Part shown: piece after piece, positions 30,409 through 39,623 of the stretch
Layout: each line of letters begins with the position of its first letter
Position numbering within the stretch: position 1 is the first letter of the stretch
Origin: Rutstroemia sp. NJR-2017a BVV2
Lineage: Eukaryota > Ascomycota > Leotiomycetes > Helotiales > Rutstroemiaceae
Direction of reading: 5' to 3'
Length of the DNA stretch: 64,000 bases
NCBI GenBank assembly: GCA_002946415.1
Contig: NJPS01000032.1
Location: 496,001 to 560,000 of the forward strand
Notes under the pieces: model-generated
Database searches by the model: none
Seen by the model: the letters and a program-made list of their open reading frames with translations, nothing else
What the model was told of the DNA's origin: nothing
Made by a program: the position numbers and the translations under genes

Positions 30409-31558
30409 CTACAACTCGGTCTTTCCAGTGGCCTTCTCCAAGAATCTTCTCAAGATGTTTGTCTTGGTAGTGAACTCATCCAACTTCTCTGGTGCAAGAC
30501 CTCCCTTCTTGATGATACCGTCCAAGCGCGCAAGTTCCTTAGCAGCGTAGTTGTCGCTCTTGCTCAACTTGTCGAAGACCTTGACGTAGTATTCGGCGTA
30601 CTTGGATTGAGCGCCGTCCTTGTAGTCTTGTGCGGCCTTGGTAGCTTCAGCGGCGATCTCAGCAATGCTTGATCCACCAGTGAATTTGCTAACGAGGCTA
30701 TCCAATGCTTCGATGGTACCGGCAGTCAAGTCGAGTCCTCCACCTGGGGTGCGGTGAGTACCGGCCTTGCTATTCATGAAATCAACGAGATCCTTCTCGG
30801 AGCGTCCGCCGCTGTATGCTTCGGCTGTTGTGCTGCCCTTAGGGAAGAACTTGATGGTTGGGTATGAGGAAACGCCTTGGTCCTTAGCAGTTGCCTTCGA
30901 ATTCTCGGCTTCGGCGTCAACCTTGGCGATAACGACGTTTGGTTCGTTGGCGAAATCTTGAGCGACAGTCTCCCATGTTGGTGCCAAGGTCTTGCAGTCT
31001 GTAAAAAGATTGAATTAGCTAATCTTTCAAAGCAGAAGGTACCAGAGCAGAAAACTTACGGCCACACCATGGAGCAGTGAAGGCAACAAGAACATCCTTA
31101 TCACCACCAATCTGTTCCTTGAACGACTTATCCGTCAACATCTCCACTTGGCTTTGAGCTGCCTTCGCCTTCTTTGGTTTGATACCAGTTTTCTTGGTAA
31201 TAAATTCTTGTAGACTATCGATATCCCTTCCACCGCTATAATCTTCCGGAGTCTTGCTCTTTCCATCGAAATATTTGATTGTTGGGAATCCTTGGATACC
31301 GAATTTCTTTCCCAGACTCTTCTCAGCATCTGCGTCCACCTTTGCAATTGTAACTTTGTCCTTCGCGAAAGCAAAGTCCTGAGCAAGCTGCTCATAAACC
31401 GGAGCGAGGTTCTTGCAGTGACCGCACCATGGTGCGAAGAACTCGACCAATGCCGGTTTGCCTTCGAATGCAAATTGGTCGAAGTTGGAAGGGATGAGGT
31501 CTATAACTGCAGAGCCGGCGGCGAGACCAGCGAACAAAAGGGTCTTGATGAGAACCAT
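30409..31558 (-). CDS. Protein disulfide isomerase, ERp38/TigA type (two thioredoxin domains + ERp29c-like domain)
   Basis: Two exons, 31558-31060 and 30998-30409, give 362 residues. The start MVLIKTLLFAGLAAGSAV is a signal peptide. Thioredoxin domain 1 has FAPWCGHCKNLAP (about residues 40-52). Domain 2 has APWCGHCKTLAP, where the 61-bp intron falls inside the His codon of CGHC (C/AC). Each domain has the FPTIK/YPTIKFF cis-Pro block and a YSGGR(D/S) end. The C-terminal helical domain (about residues 265-360) resembles the ERp29 C-terminal domain. The protein forms and shuffles disulfides in the ER lumen. The C-terminus is KTEL rather than HDEL or KDEL, so ER retrieval would depend on a variant signal. 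A CACGTG core lies 186 bp upstream. Assignment is firm. Confidence 0.94.
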
Positions 31559-32096
31559 TTTGAAGATGTTGCTGTGAAGTGAAAATGTGAGTAAATGCAC
31601 AACTTAGTGGCTGGGGAAAAACATGAATGCTTTAAATACCTTTAGTGTGCGGAATCCTGCGGATTGTTGATTGATAATACTGAGGGACAGGACAGCTTGC
31701 AACAGAGTGGCGTTGCGGAGCTTGAGCGGCTAGCGATAAGCCGCACGTGAATTTCCGATAAGCCCCGGAAAAAGGGGGAGGCGTGCGAGCCGTGCATAGA
31801 GGGTTTACCGGCTTGAATAGTAATCCTGCATTCAAAAATCTGGCCCATAAAAATATTGATAGACAGTCAAGTAATCAAGGTATTCTAAAACCTCTAGGAT
31901 TTTAGATTGGAATACATCATCTTAAATCGACCTATCTTCTGCGCTGTAGAGGGCCTTGTCTCTCACCAACCTGCATTAGACAAATCACAAGATCCAAGAA
32001 TCGTCATTCACATTATAGCAGTAGACATCCGTCTAGATATTATTATATGATCATCCTCAAATATGAGGTTCAACTAACTACCTAAACCATCATGAC
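31559..32096. other. PDI upstream region / 3' flank of the S28 peptidase gene
   Basis: 538 bp between two minus-strand genes. It contains a CACGTG motif and G-rich GGGGGAGG stretches near 31770. No gene is seen. Confidence 0.5.
31744..31749 (-). promoter_or_regulatory. CACGTG core upstream of the PDI gene (possible unfolded-protein-response element)
   Basis: TCACGTGCGG on the minus strand contains ACGTG, the core used by Hac1/bZIP unfolded-protein-response factors, 186 bp before the PDI ATG. PDI genes are usual Hac1 targets. The match is short, so confidence is low. Confidence 0.3.
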
Positions 32097-34331
32097 CTAA
32101 TGCCTTCTCTTGCTACCGTATGAAGAAGTCTGATTATAATATTCAGCGGTCCATTCGACAATCTGCTTCACCTCATTATCGACAACTTTCTGCACACCCG
32201 CATTGGCAGCAGCGTTGCTGAGTCTCAAATCCGAGCAGTGGAAACCGCCTGGAATGACTTGAACTGGATGTTGGGCTGTTGATTCAAGCTCGCCACCTGG
32301 TCTGAATTGTGAGCTGACACCGGAGGTTCTCCATGGGTCGTATTGACTAAGAAATATGTTAGTGGAACTGTGGATAAACGGCCGGCAATGGATAGACATA
32401 CCCGTTTGTCCAGATGAGACGTTTGGTGTTCTCCAACTTCCATCCTTGTGTGTATTTGTTGACTCTGTTGACTGTAGCACCCTTGGCACTAGCGAAAGTG
32501 TAATTGCCCTCTGTTGGGAAGAACAGAGAACATTGTCTTTGCCAGTACTTCGCGTTAACGAGTCTAGAGACGAGAGTTGGCCTGTTCTTTGGTGCACCAC
32601 TACAAAAGGTGTTAGCAGTGTACTTGATTATCCTTCCAAATTACATACTCTTGCCAGTAGTCAAATGGCTCATTGCAAAGCATCCAGTTCCATTGTCTGT
32701 CGATGGGATTGCCGACAGTGTAGTCTCTGTACATCTTATTGTTGAAATCGTAGGTGTTGAGGCATGTATAATCAGTCTCATTTTCATAACCGTAGCTTTG
32801 ACAGTCTACAGCCACTGCATTAGCCTCTTGGTTGAGATGCTTCTTTCAAGAATACTCACATCCGGGAATGTTAGCCTTAACCCATTTGGCGTAACCTTGC
32901 AATGCCAACTCAAGACCAACACCTTCTGGGCCTGGAGTAACTGCAGCTCCAGCAGTAACATTCTATTTCACTAACATCAGTACTCGTGAACAAAGAGGTA
33001 ACCACGCCCACTAACCTCAATGGTGTCGCAGAATTGGAAGAAGCCTGAATAACCGGTGGTGAAACTGTTCGATTGCCACAACCAAGGTCCGTTTTCAAGA
33101 ACGCTAGAGTAATGTTAGATAACCGTCCTTTCTTGCGGGCTATGTGACTTACGCCATGAAGTCGTCGTCATGCTGGACAGTTTCCAATCCGAACATTGTC
33201 TTCAGAGCAGTCTTCGCGGTTTTATCTCCGTGCATCAAGATGTTGTCCATGTAGTTGATGACACGGTTGATATCCGCACTGCAGTTCTTTGGCATACCAT
33301 CCTGGACAGGGTAGAAGTATTGCCACTATGGTAAATGTTAGTACTTGTAAATACAGCCCATACGTATTCAATGGCTATGTATTGCTAATTCCAGTTGATA
33401 GGTATGAAAGGAGAGTACTAACATAATCTTCGATAGCCTGCACCGGAGCACTGGATGCATGGTATGCCCACTACACATCACACATTAGCATATATTTCCA
33501 CAACGCAGTTCGGTGTCCGCCGTCCAAGGAGAAAGCGTAACCACCATGGGATTTAAAACTTACGAAGGTACCAGGAGATGTTGACTCGGTCCAAGCAGAG
33601 AGAGCGCCCTATTCGTATAATCAGCCCACATCCCCTTCAAAATGCTCCGGGTCAACCCACGCTATAACTACCACCAGAGTAGATCCAAGGAGCACTTCCT
33701 GCATTGCTGCTATGGTTAGAATCGAATGGAAGGTCAACCGTCTTGGCGAAGTGGACGAAATCGGCAATCGCTTGCTTGAGAGTGAGGTATTGCAGGTTGG
33801 TCGTTGTCAGGTTGTCATAAGGCGAAGATTCACCCCAGTATCGATCTGCAGTACCAGTTTTAGCATTTGTTCATTTCAATTTCTACAAGCAACGGCGTGA
33901 CTTACGCTCAACCATAACAACCGCACCCTTGATTTCCTGCGCAAACTTTCCAGTGATGGTAACATTGGTCAAGTAACCACCATACGCACTTGCGGAGACT
34001 TCACCCGGTGTGAAAAACACAATCTAGACACATCAGCTACAACTCAATTGCAAGGATACAATTGGGACCATACCGGCGATCCAGGTCCGCCCCAGAACTC
34101 CGAGTTCCACCAGAATCTCTGCGAGAAAGTGCCAGCAGATGGGTCATCGTGGTCTAACAGCTGCGCGAAAGTAGAGTTGCCCGTCTTGGACGAAACAGCC
34201 ATAGCTGCAATGAGGGATTCATCCTCTGGTTCAACTGGCGGGAACAATCGCCCAGTTTTCAGAAAAGGATGGCTAGAAGCTGTAGCCGTAGCTAACAGCA
34301 CAGAGAACGCGGAGGCAATCGACAACTTCAT
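32097..34331 (-). CDS. Secreted S28-family serine carboxypeptidase (Pro-X carboxypeptidase type)
   Basis: Eleven exons give 540 residues: 34331-34074, 34023-33906, 33845-33661, 33608-33564, 33470-33423, 33325-33153, 33103-33016, 32962-32860, 32805-32649, 32599-32402 and 32346-32097. All junctions keep the frame. The start MKLSIASAFSVLLATATAS is a signal peptide. Family marks are FWWNSEFWGGPGSPIVFFTPGE, MVEHRYWGESSPY, the nucleophile motif SGGSYSG (Ser185, next to the exon 3/4 junction), WTNGQYDPW with the catalytic Asp, and GGFHCSDL with the catalytic His. Enzymes of this family remove residues after proline at acidic pH and are vacuolar or secreted. The C-terminus SSYGSKRRH is basic and has no retention signal. 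Exon 9's acceptor (TGTAG before ACTGTC) was chosen over one 10 bases upstream because it restores the PGYCQSYGY reading. Confidence 0.92.
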
Positions 34332-35198
34332 GGTGAAAGGCCAAGACGCTGAGAGGAACAAGAATTGCCAGAAGTCTGCGAAGAAAGCTGGTGGCAAGAG
34401 AAGAGGAATAAAAAGGTGAATTGAAAAGCAGGAGGAAATTGCCCCTACATGTACTGCACTGCCCGTCCGCAAAACATTTTTTTCTCTTCCGACAATCAAC
34501 CTCTGTCACCCGGTATCACCTACCTTATCTGGAAAGCATGCATGCATCCCGCCCAGCGACGAGATAGGTCTGTAGATCTCCAATTTTCTCGGGGGCCAAT
34601 CGATAAGGGTCTAGATATGAAGACTGATTGAGGATCCACCCAGTTCGTGCAAGCCGAAGATAGGCGACGATAATGATTGGTAGTGTACCTGAAGCTGTTG
34701 CATCCATGTTGACTAACAGCATGGGTAAACAACCGTTGCGCTGCATATGCGGCAATTTCTCGACTTTGGCTTGGAAAGCTTGGAGCGATTTTCGGATTGG
34801 ATCATGAATGAGTCGGTTTCCAGCTGGGCCTCTTGAATCAACGCGGGGTTCTCTTGGAAAGCTTGGACTGCTCCGAGTTGTTGTCGAGCTGCTTCTTCAA
34901 GAATAGCTTCATCCCCACTTTATCCGGTTTTCGCCACAATAGGTAGGTCCTCATATCGGCTGGATGCCCTTGGATAGCCGTTGTGTACTGTGAGAGAATT
35001 GCCGTGACAGGAATGCGTGCTTCCCGACTAAAAACACGAGATGAATCCGCCGAGGTAGAGTACGTAATCGAGTACGGACTGTATAACTCTAGCTTTCGGG
35101 AAGCGGCAGCTACGCAAACTCAAAGAAACTTATCAAAAGCTTCTTCTGCGCTTTACCTTAATCTTAATTACAGTCAAGCATATCATTTTCCCCAACTC
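34332..35198. other. Upstream region of the S28 gene / 3' flank of FEX
   Basis: 867 bp between two minus-strand genes. There are short ORFs only. Two similar GCTTGGA stretches occur around 34773 and 34861. No RNA gene is seen. Confidence 0.5.
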
Positions 35199-36800
35199 TT
35201 ACTTAATACACAATATTTCAGCGAATCCATCTGTCCATCTCAAGCTCCCCATGATAACAATCAATAAACACAGCCCACCAACAACGCTCGCCACCCCATA
35301 TCTATACGCATGACTCCTCCTCAGAGTACTCAGCTCGCTAACCCAAGTACTGACTGTCGTGAGACAACCACAAAATCCATCCTCGATACCCTGCAACACT
35401 TGACATCCCACTACCCCGCCCAGTGGCACATGCTGTAAATCATATGCCATTCCCAAAACTGCCGTCCCAAACATATTTACAGCGAAAGTTCCCAGCGGGA
35501 ATGAAGCAGTTTTGCCATTGAGAAACAAGGAAGCGTAGAAGCGTCCAAGACAACCGATAGGAGCGAAAACCAGGGCAAAGACTGCTCGACCTCTCCATAT
35601 TTCAGGGGGGGAATCATTCCTATCCGGCGGGAAAATAGCTAAGAAGACGGCGCCCAGCCAGCAGCCCCATGCTAGGAAGACGGCCAGAGGGTCCAACAAT
35701 TTGCGCGACAATCTGAATGGCAAACTCGGAGTATAGGGCTCAAGAAAGATGGCAAGATGCGCACCGACAAACAGTGCTGCTAAGCATAACGAGACAGTAG
35801 TTATGATAACAGCCAACAACGCCATAAATGAGTAGCCACCATTACGACTCACAGTAGACGTTGTTGATGCGTGAACCAGACTATAGTCCTGAGGATGGGT
35901 CAAGGGGGTCGGAAGATCATTTGAAAGAGCTAGGAAAGTGTCTCGAATGAAGGACGAAAACGAAGTGAAACTTCCGCAAAATCCAGTAGCCAATCCAATA
36001 TATAGAGGAATAGTCTTCTTCGTCGCAGCATGAGCTTTCTTAGCTGCTTGTAAGTCAGGGGGTGGATTGACAGATAGACCATGTTCTTCGTCCTTCGATT
36101 GACGTTTCCATTTCTGAAGCATCTGGTCATATGTCGGAGTACCCCATTCGTGCTTGAATAGCTTCCGATCCTCGCTGAGAAATCCCATGAACAGACTGCC
36201 TGCAAAGTTTGCCCATAACACGCCGAACACAACTGGCACGCCGGGGTAGAATGTAATGGCCTGTAGACCCAATCTGGCAAGTGTGCCGAATATCGAGAAT
36301 AGTATCAGATAGGAGATTGTGTATAGCTGTGTTGCGCGCTTCGAGACCTCAGATTTCTCCTTCTTCTCATCAGCGGCGTTGCCCGTTGTCAAGGGAGCTT
36401 CCCTATTTCTTCGGACCTCTCCGTCTTGTCCATGTTTTTCATATTCCTGTTCGGCGTTCCTCACTTCTTCTAAGGACTGATGCAGGTACAGTGGTTCTTC
36501 TCTGGGGTCCTCTACCGGTGGCGGCGCTGCAACTTCGTCTAGATTCGCGGAATCATCTGGGATATTGTAATTGGTCTCTTGGTGCGAACCCTGTGGTTGA
36601 CGCTCATTCTGTGTTTCTCTTGCGGTTCGCGTCTCCTCTAAGGGATGAATCTGGTGTTGTGCCGGCGCTGGTGTAGCTATCTCATTGAGCCCTGAATAAC
36701 CAGCAGGTGTTTCGTAATAGCCATTACTCAAACCGCGTTGATTCGCGGATAGCTTTTCTTGGGTTCCTGGATCATGGGAGCTGCTCAGAAGCTCGTCCAT
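35199..36800 (-). CDS. FEX1: Fluoride export channel (FEX, double CrcB domain)
   Basis: This 533-residue protein has a disordered acidic N-terminal tail of about 155 residues followed by two CrcB/Fluc domains in one chain. Domain 1 (about 160-350) shows GTLARLGLQ (172-180), WANFAGSLFMGFL (197-209) and GFCGSFTSFSSF (273-284). Domain 2 (about 375-525) shows GCLGRFYASLFLNG (416-429), the GTFAVNMFGTAVLGM pore helix (437-451) and GFCGCLTTVSTW (475-486). Fungal FEX is a plasma-membrane F-minus channel that keeps cytosolic fluoride low; eukaryotic FEX is the fused form of the bacterial dimer. The N-terminal tail is longer than the short leader of yeast Fex1. No intron is needed. It is divergent from UPRT. 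Confidence 0.95.
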   Translation of the reverse strand: MDELLSSSHDPGTQEKLSANQRGLSNGYYETPAGYSGLNEIATPAPAQHQIHPLEETRTARETQNERQPQGSHQETNYNIPDDSANLDEVAAPPPVEDPREEPLYLHQSLEEVRNAEQEYEKHGQDGEVRRNREAPLTTGNAADEKKEKSEVSKRATQLYTISYLILFSIFGTLARLGLQAITFYPGVPVVFGVLWANFAGSLFMGFLSEDRKLFKHEWGTPTYDQMLQKWKRQSKDEEHGLSVNPPPDLQAAKKAHAATKKTIPLYIGLATGFCGSFTSFSSFIRDTFLALSNDLPTPLTHPQDYSLVHASTTSTVSRNGGYSFMALLAVIITTVSLCLAALFVGAHLAIFLEPYTPSLPFRLSRKLLDPLAVFLAWGCWLGAVFLAIFPPDRNDSPPEIWRGRAVFALVFAPIGCLGRFYASLFLNGKTASFPLGTFAVNMFGTAVLGMAYDLQHVPLGGVVGCQVLQGIEDGFCGCLTTVSTWVSELSTLRRSHAYRYGVASVVGGLCLLIVIMGSLRWTDGFAEILCIK

Positions 36801-37250
36801 AGATAGTACCTTCGCGTCTGCGCAATTCTCCTCCCAAGCTTGTGGCTTGAGTTCAAGACGACTTTTCGGTGGTCAACTTCTGGAGTTAAATTTGGAAAGA
36901 GCGACAGTGATCTAATGAATGGGTAGTCACAAAATAAAGTTAAAAAACCCATGTCAAGTTACCCATTCCCTATCACAACAACCTTGATAGTCGCTCTGTG
37001 ACGCTGCCGAAGCCGGCGCGCGGATATCCACGATAAGGCTTCACCGATAAGAAGTGGGCTTTCTACTTACCATACGACAGGTAGCTAGCTAAATGAACAA
37101 ACAAACGCTGCATGCAGCTGTCTCTCAACGCACGACACCCATCCACTTTTCACCATACAAAGAAGAAGAAAACCCTCTTCCTCTGTTAATTCATTCTACA
37201 CAAAACTTCAACATCCATCGTCAACTTCCATACCGCCATACACCGTAACC
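36801..37250. promoter_or_regulatory. Divergent promoter, FEX / UPRT
   Basis: 450 bp between the divergent ATGs. It has pyrimidine-rich stretches just before the UPRT start. No clear TATA box and no riboswitch-like structure was recognised. Confidence 0.5.
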
Positions 37251-38027
37251 ATGTCCCTCCCATCCAACGTCCACGTTTCCACGCACCCATGTCTCCAAGC
37301 CAAGCTCTCCCAACTCCGATCCAGCACCACCAACGCCCGGGAAACCAAAGCCCTCGTCCACGAGATCGCTCTCATCGTAGGAATTGAAGCCACCGCCGCC
37401 GGACTGACCGTCTCCTCCGGACCTACCGTTCGTCTTTCCCATCCCCATCCCCATCCCCATCCCCATCCCCATCCCCATCCCATCTCCCACTAACCCCACC
37501 CCCAGGCCAAAACCTCCCTCAACTACGAATACACCACCGCCAGCATCAACCCCACCAGCATATCCATCGTACCGATCCTCCGCAGCGGCCTCGGCATGCT
37601 GGAAGCCATCCAAACGATCCTGCCCTCCCCGTACCCCATCCACCACCTCGGTCTATTCCGCGAGCCCACCACCCTCGAGCCCGTCGAATACTACAACAAT
37701 CTCCCGTACCACCGTCCCGCAGCCAACACGCCGTCGAACGCGCCCAACTCATCCGCATCCGAGTTGGCGATTCTTCTCGATCCGGTTATTGCTACGGGTG
37801 GGACGTGTGCTGCTGCGATTCAGACGCTTAAGGAGTGGGGTGTCAAGAGAGTCATTGTGATCAGTGTGTTGGGTGCGCTGCCCGGGTTGCAGAAAGCGGC
37901 GGGGGAGTGGCCGGAGGGGACGGAGATCTGGTGTGCGGGGGTGGATGAGGATATTAATGAGAAGGGGATGATTAAGCCGGGGTTGGGAGATGTGGGGGAT
38001 AGGTTGTTTTTGACGATTGGGAAATAG
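37251..38027 (+). CDS. FUR1: Uracil phosphoribosyltransferase
   Basis: Two exons, 37251-37427 and 37506-38027, give 232 residues. The 78-bp intron has a GTTCGT donor and a CCCCCAG acceptor. The N-terminal half has the SNVHVSTHPCLQAKLSQLRS block and TRE-like RETKALVHEI. The second exon has SIVPILRSGLGMLEAI, the PRPP-binding motif LLDPVIATGGTCAAAI, and the uracil-binding C-terminus PGLGDVGDRLFLT. The enzyme makes UMP from uracil and PRPP in the pyrimidine salvage pathway and is the step that activates 5-fluorouracil. Family length (about 216-240) fits. Unspliced RNA would read into a His-Pro run and stop after 21 more codons. Confidence 0.95.
37438..37484 (+). repeat. (CCCCAT)n hexanucleotide repeat inside the UPRT intron
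   Basis: About seven perfect CCCCAT units fill more than half of the 78-bp intron, ahead of the CTAAC branch-like sequence at 37492. The reverse strand is G-rich (ATGGGG units). Confidence 0.85.
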
Positions 38028-38312
38028 AGGGTCGGCGGGGAAAGGAGAGAGGGGGTTAGAGTTGGATTTGTGGTTGGGCTGTTGCCAGGCAGTATGGGCA
38101 GTGTAGTAACGATGGAGTTCATGAAAATACTTCGAATAGATACCAGTCACCACACTCTTCTGCATCCCTTTATCGTCGTGTCTAGATATATAAATTTTGG
38201 TATTAATGATGGATATTAAGTCTACCCCACCTAGGCGTAGAAAGTCTGGCAAGAATATATACAAGCAGGGTATCATTTCCACTGAGCTCCGTTTATCAAA
38301 TGCATCATAAAA

Positions 38313-38729
38313 TCAAAAGTGCCGCCCAGGAGTTCCAAAATCCTCATCCCAGGGTATAAGCTGAATAAAAAAGTACGCAATATTCCAAATCGTAGGGTAA
38401 TACTGGATGAAAAGGATAAAAATGCCCAAATAGAGTGACGCGGATATGACCAGGTAGGGTGTCGGTTCTAGCAGGAAGTCCTTCCAAAGCTCCAGGATCC
38501 AAATCTCCATTTCCGATGCTGCTGGTATGTAGGCCGGCCTGTATACATCGCGGAGTCTTGGCGTAGGGAGGTGCTTTGACCGCGACTCTGGTGTTGGTCG
38601 TGATCGTGGTGCCGTGTGGTGGAACTTGACCGGCTGTGGGTGATATAAATGAACCTTTGTTGCTGAATCGGACATTATCTCAGACTGAGGTTGATATGGA
38701 ATATGAATGTTTGTTACTGAATCGGACAT
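38313..38729 (-). CDS. Small membrane protein, function unknown
   Basis: The 138-residue reading starts MSDSVTNIHIPYQPQ. The first 36 residues are an imperfect in-frame duplication of 18 residues (MSDSVTNIHIPYQPQSEI, then MSDSATKVHLYHPQPVKF). A Pro/Arg-rich middle is followed by one long or two short hydrophobic spans near residues 90-125 (LVISASLYLGIFILFIQYY, then IWNIAYFFIQLIPW). The stop follows TPGRHF. An in-frame ATG at 38819 would add 30 basic residues. I recognise no family. It lies 151 bp downstream of the Sec2-domain gene on the same strand, so a shared transcript or missed splice cannot be excluded. The hydrophobic C-terminus and lack of better frames support coding. Confidence 0.6.
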   Translation of the reverse strand: MSDSVTNIHIPYQPQSEIMSDSATKVHLYHPQPVKFHHTAPRSRPTPESRSKHLPTPRLRDVYRPAYIPAASEMEIWILELWKDFLLEPTPYLVISASLYLGIFILFIQYYPTIWNIAYFFIQLIPWDEDFGTPGRHF

Positions 38730-38880
38730 TATAAGTCGTCTTTGGCGTGATCTCTTGTGCTTGGATAGTGCGGCCTTTTGTCTCATGCTCACATATCTCA
38801 ATAAACCTCTTTTTATCATCTGCGCTCCTCGTTGTCGTATTCTCGTGCATGTGGTAGTCGTGGTCTCATGGTGGCCCTCA

Positions 38881-39623
38881 TCATCGTCCTGGTGCAAGAA
38901 GACCCCTGACCCTTTCAATCCTTTGCACCGCTCCTTCAAGCCTCTCCAGCCGTTTTCTCTTCTCCCCATCCCTTCGCTCAAGTAGTTCAACTCGCTCTTC
39001 GAGTTTTGCCCTTGCCTTTCGCTCGGTGGCCACCATCTCATTTGCTTGCATGAATAGATGAGCAGTCAGCTCTTCTAACTCCCCACTGGCTTCACTCAGT
39101 TTTCTTTCTGCGTCCTTTCGTAGAGTTTGCTCGCTCGTCAAGGCCGCCACTAATTCTGTCGTAGAGGGTGCTCCCGGTGTCGGTGGAGCTTGTAAATTCG
39201 GTGTGGATTTGCGCGATAGTAACGAGGAAAGTCGATTCTGGACTGGCAGATACGAAAATCGGCTTGGGCTCCCAGTTCGCTCATTAACGATTTCTTGTGT
39301 TGGTGTAGACGCTCTGGGTGGATCTAAATTCTGTTGTGACTGCGCCTTCTTGAGTCGTTGAATCTCGTCCTCGTAATCCGCCCATTTATCAACTGGTGAG
39401 ATTGTTGTGAGTTTCCGATCGATGGAGACTTGAGAGTTGGGAACATACCAGCCGCAGTTGCTTTTTCTGTTAACAACTTTACTTGAGCTTGCAACTCTTC
39501 GATTTGCTTCTGCGCCTCTACTGCTATTTGCGAATGGCTCTGTGCTACCCCGAGACCACAGTTCGGACAGACAGTTTCGTGGTCTGACGTCTGCGACATC
39601 GCGAGAGTTATTGTTGCCGACAT
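38881..39623 (-). CDS. Sec2-domain protein (Rab GEF coiled-coil family)
   Basis: Two exons, 39623-39449 and 39392-38881, with a 55-bp intron (GTATGT donor, CACCAG acceptor) give 228 residues. The N-terminal CPNCGLGVAQSHSQI carries one Cys pair, and a coiled coil (about 37-80) follows. A Ser/Pro-rich linker precedes the Sec2-type coiled coil at about residues 135-225: LRKDAERKLSEASGELEELT, then HLFMQANEMVATERKAR, then KLEERVELLERRDGEKRKRL. This block is the Sec2/Rabin8 GEF signature, which activates the Sec4/Rab8 GTPase on secretory vesicles. Yeast Sec2 has a long C-terminal regulatory part that is absent here. The in-frame ATG 24 bases further in (MSQTSDHE) is an alternative start. Confidence 0.82.
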
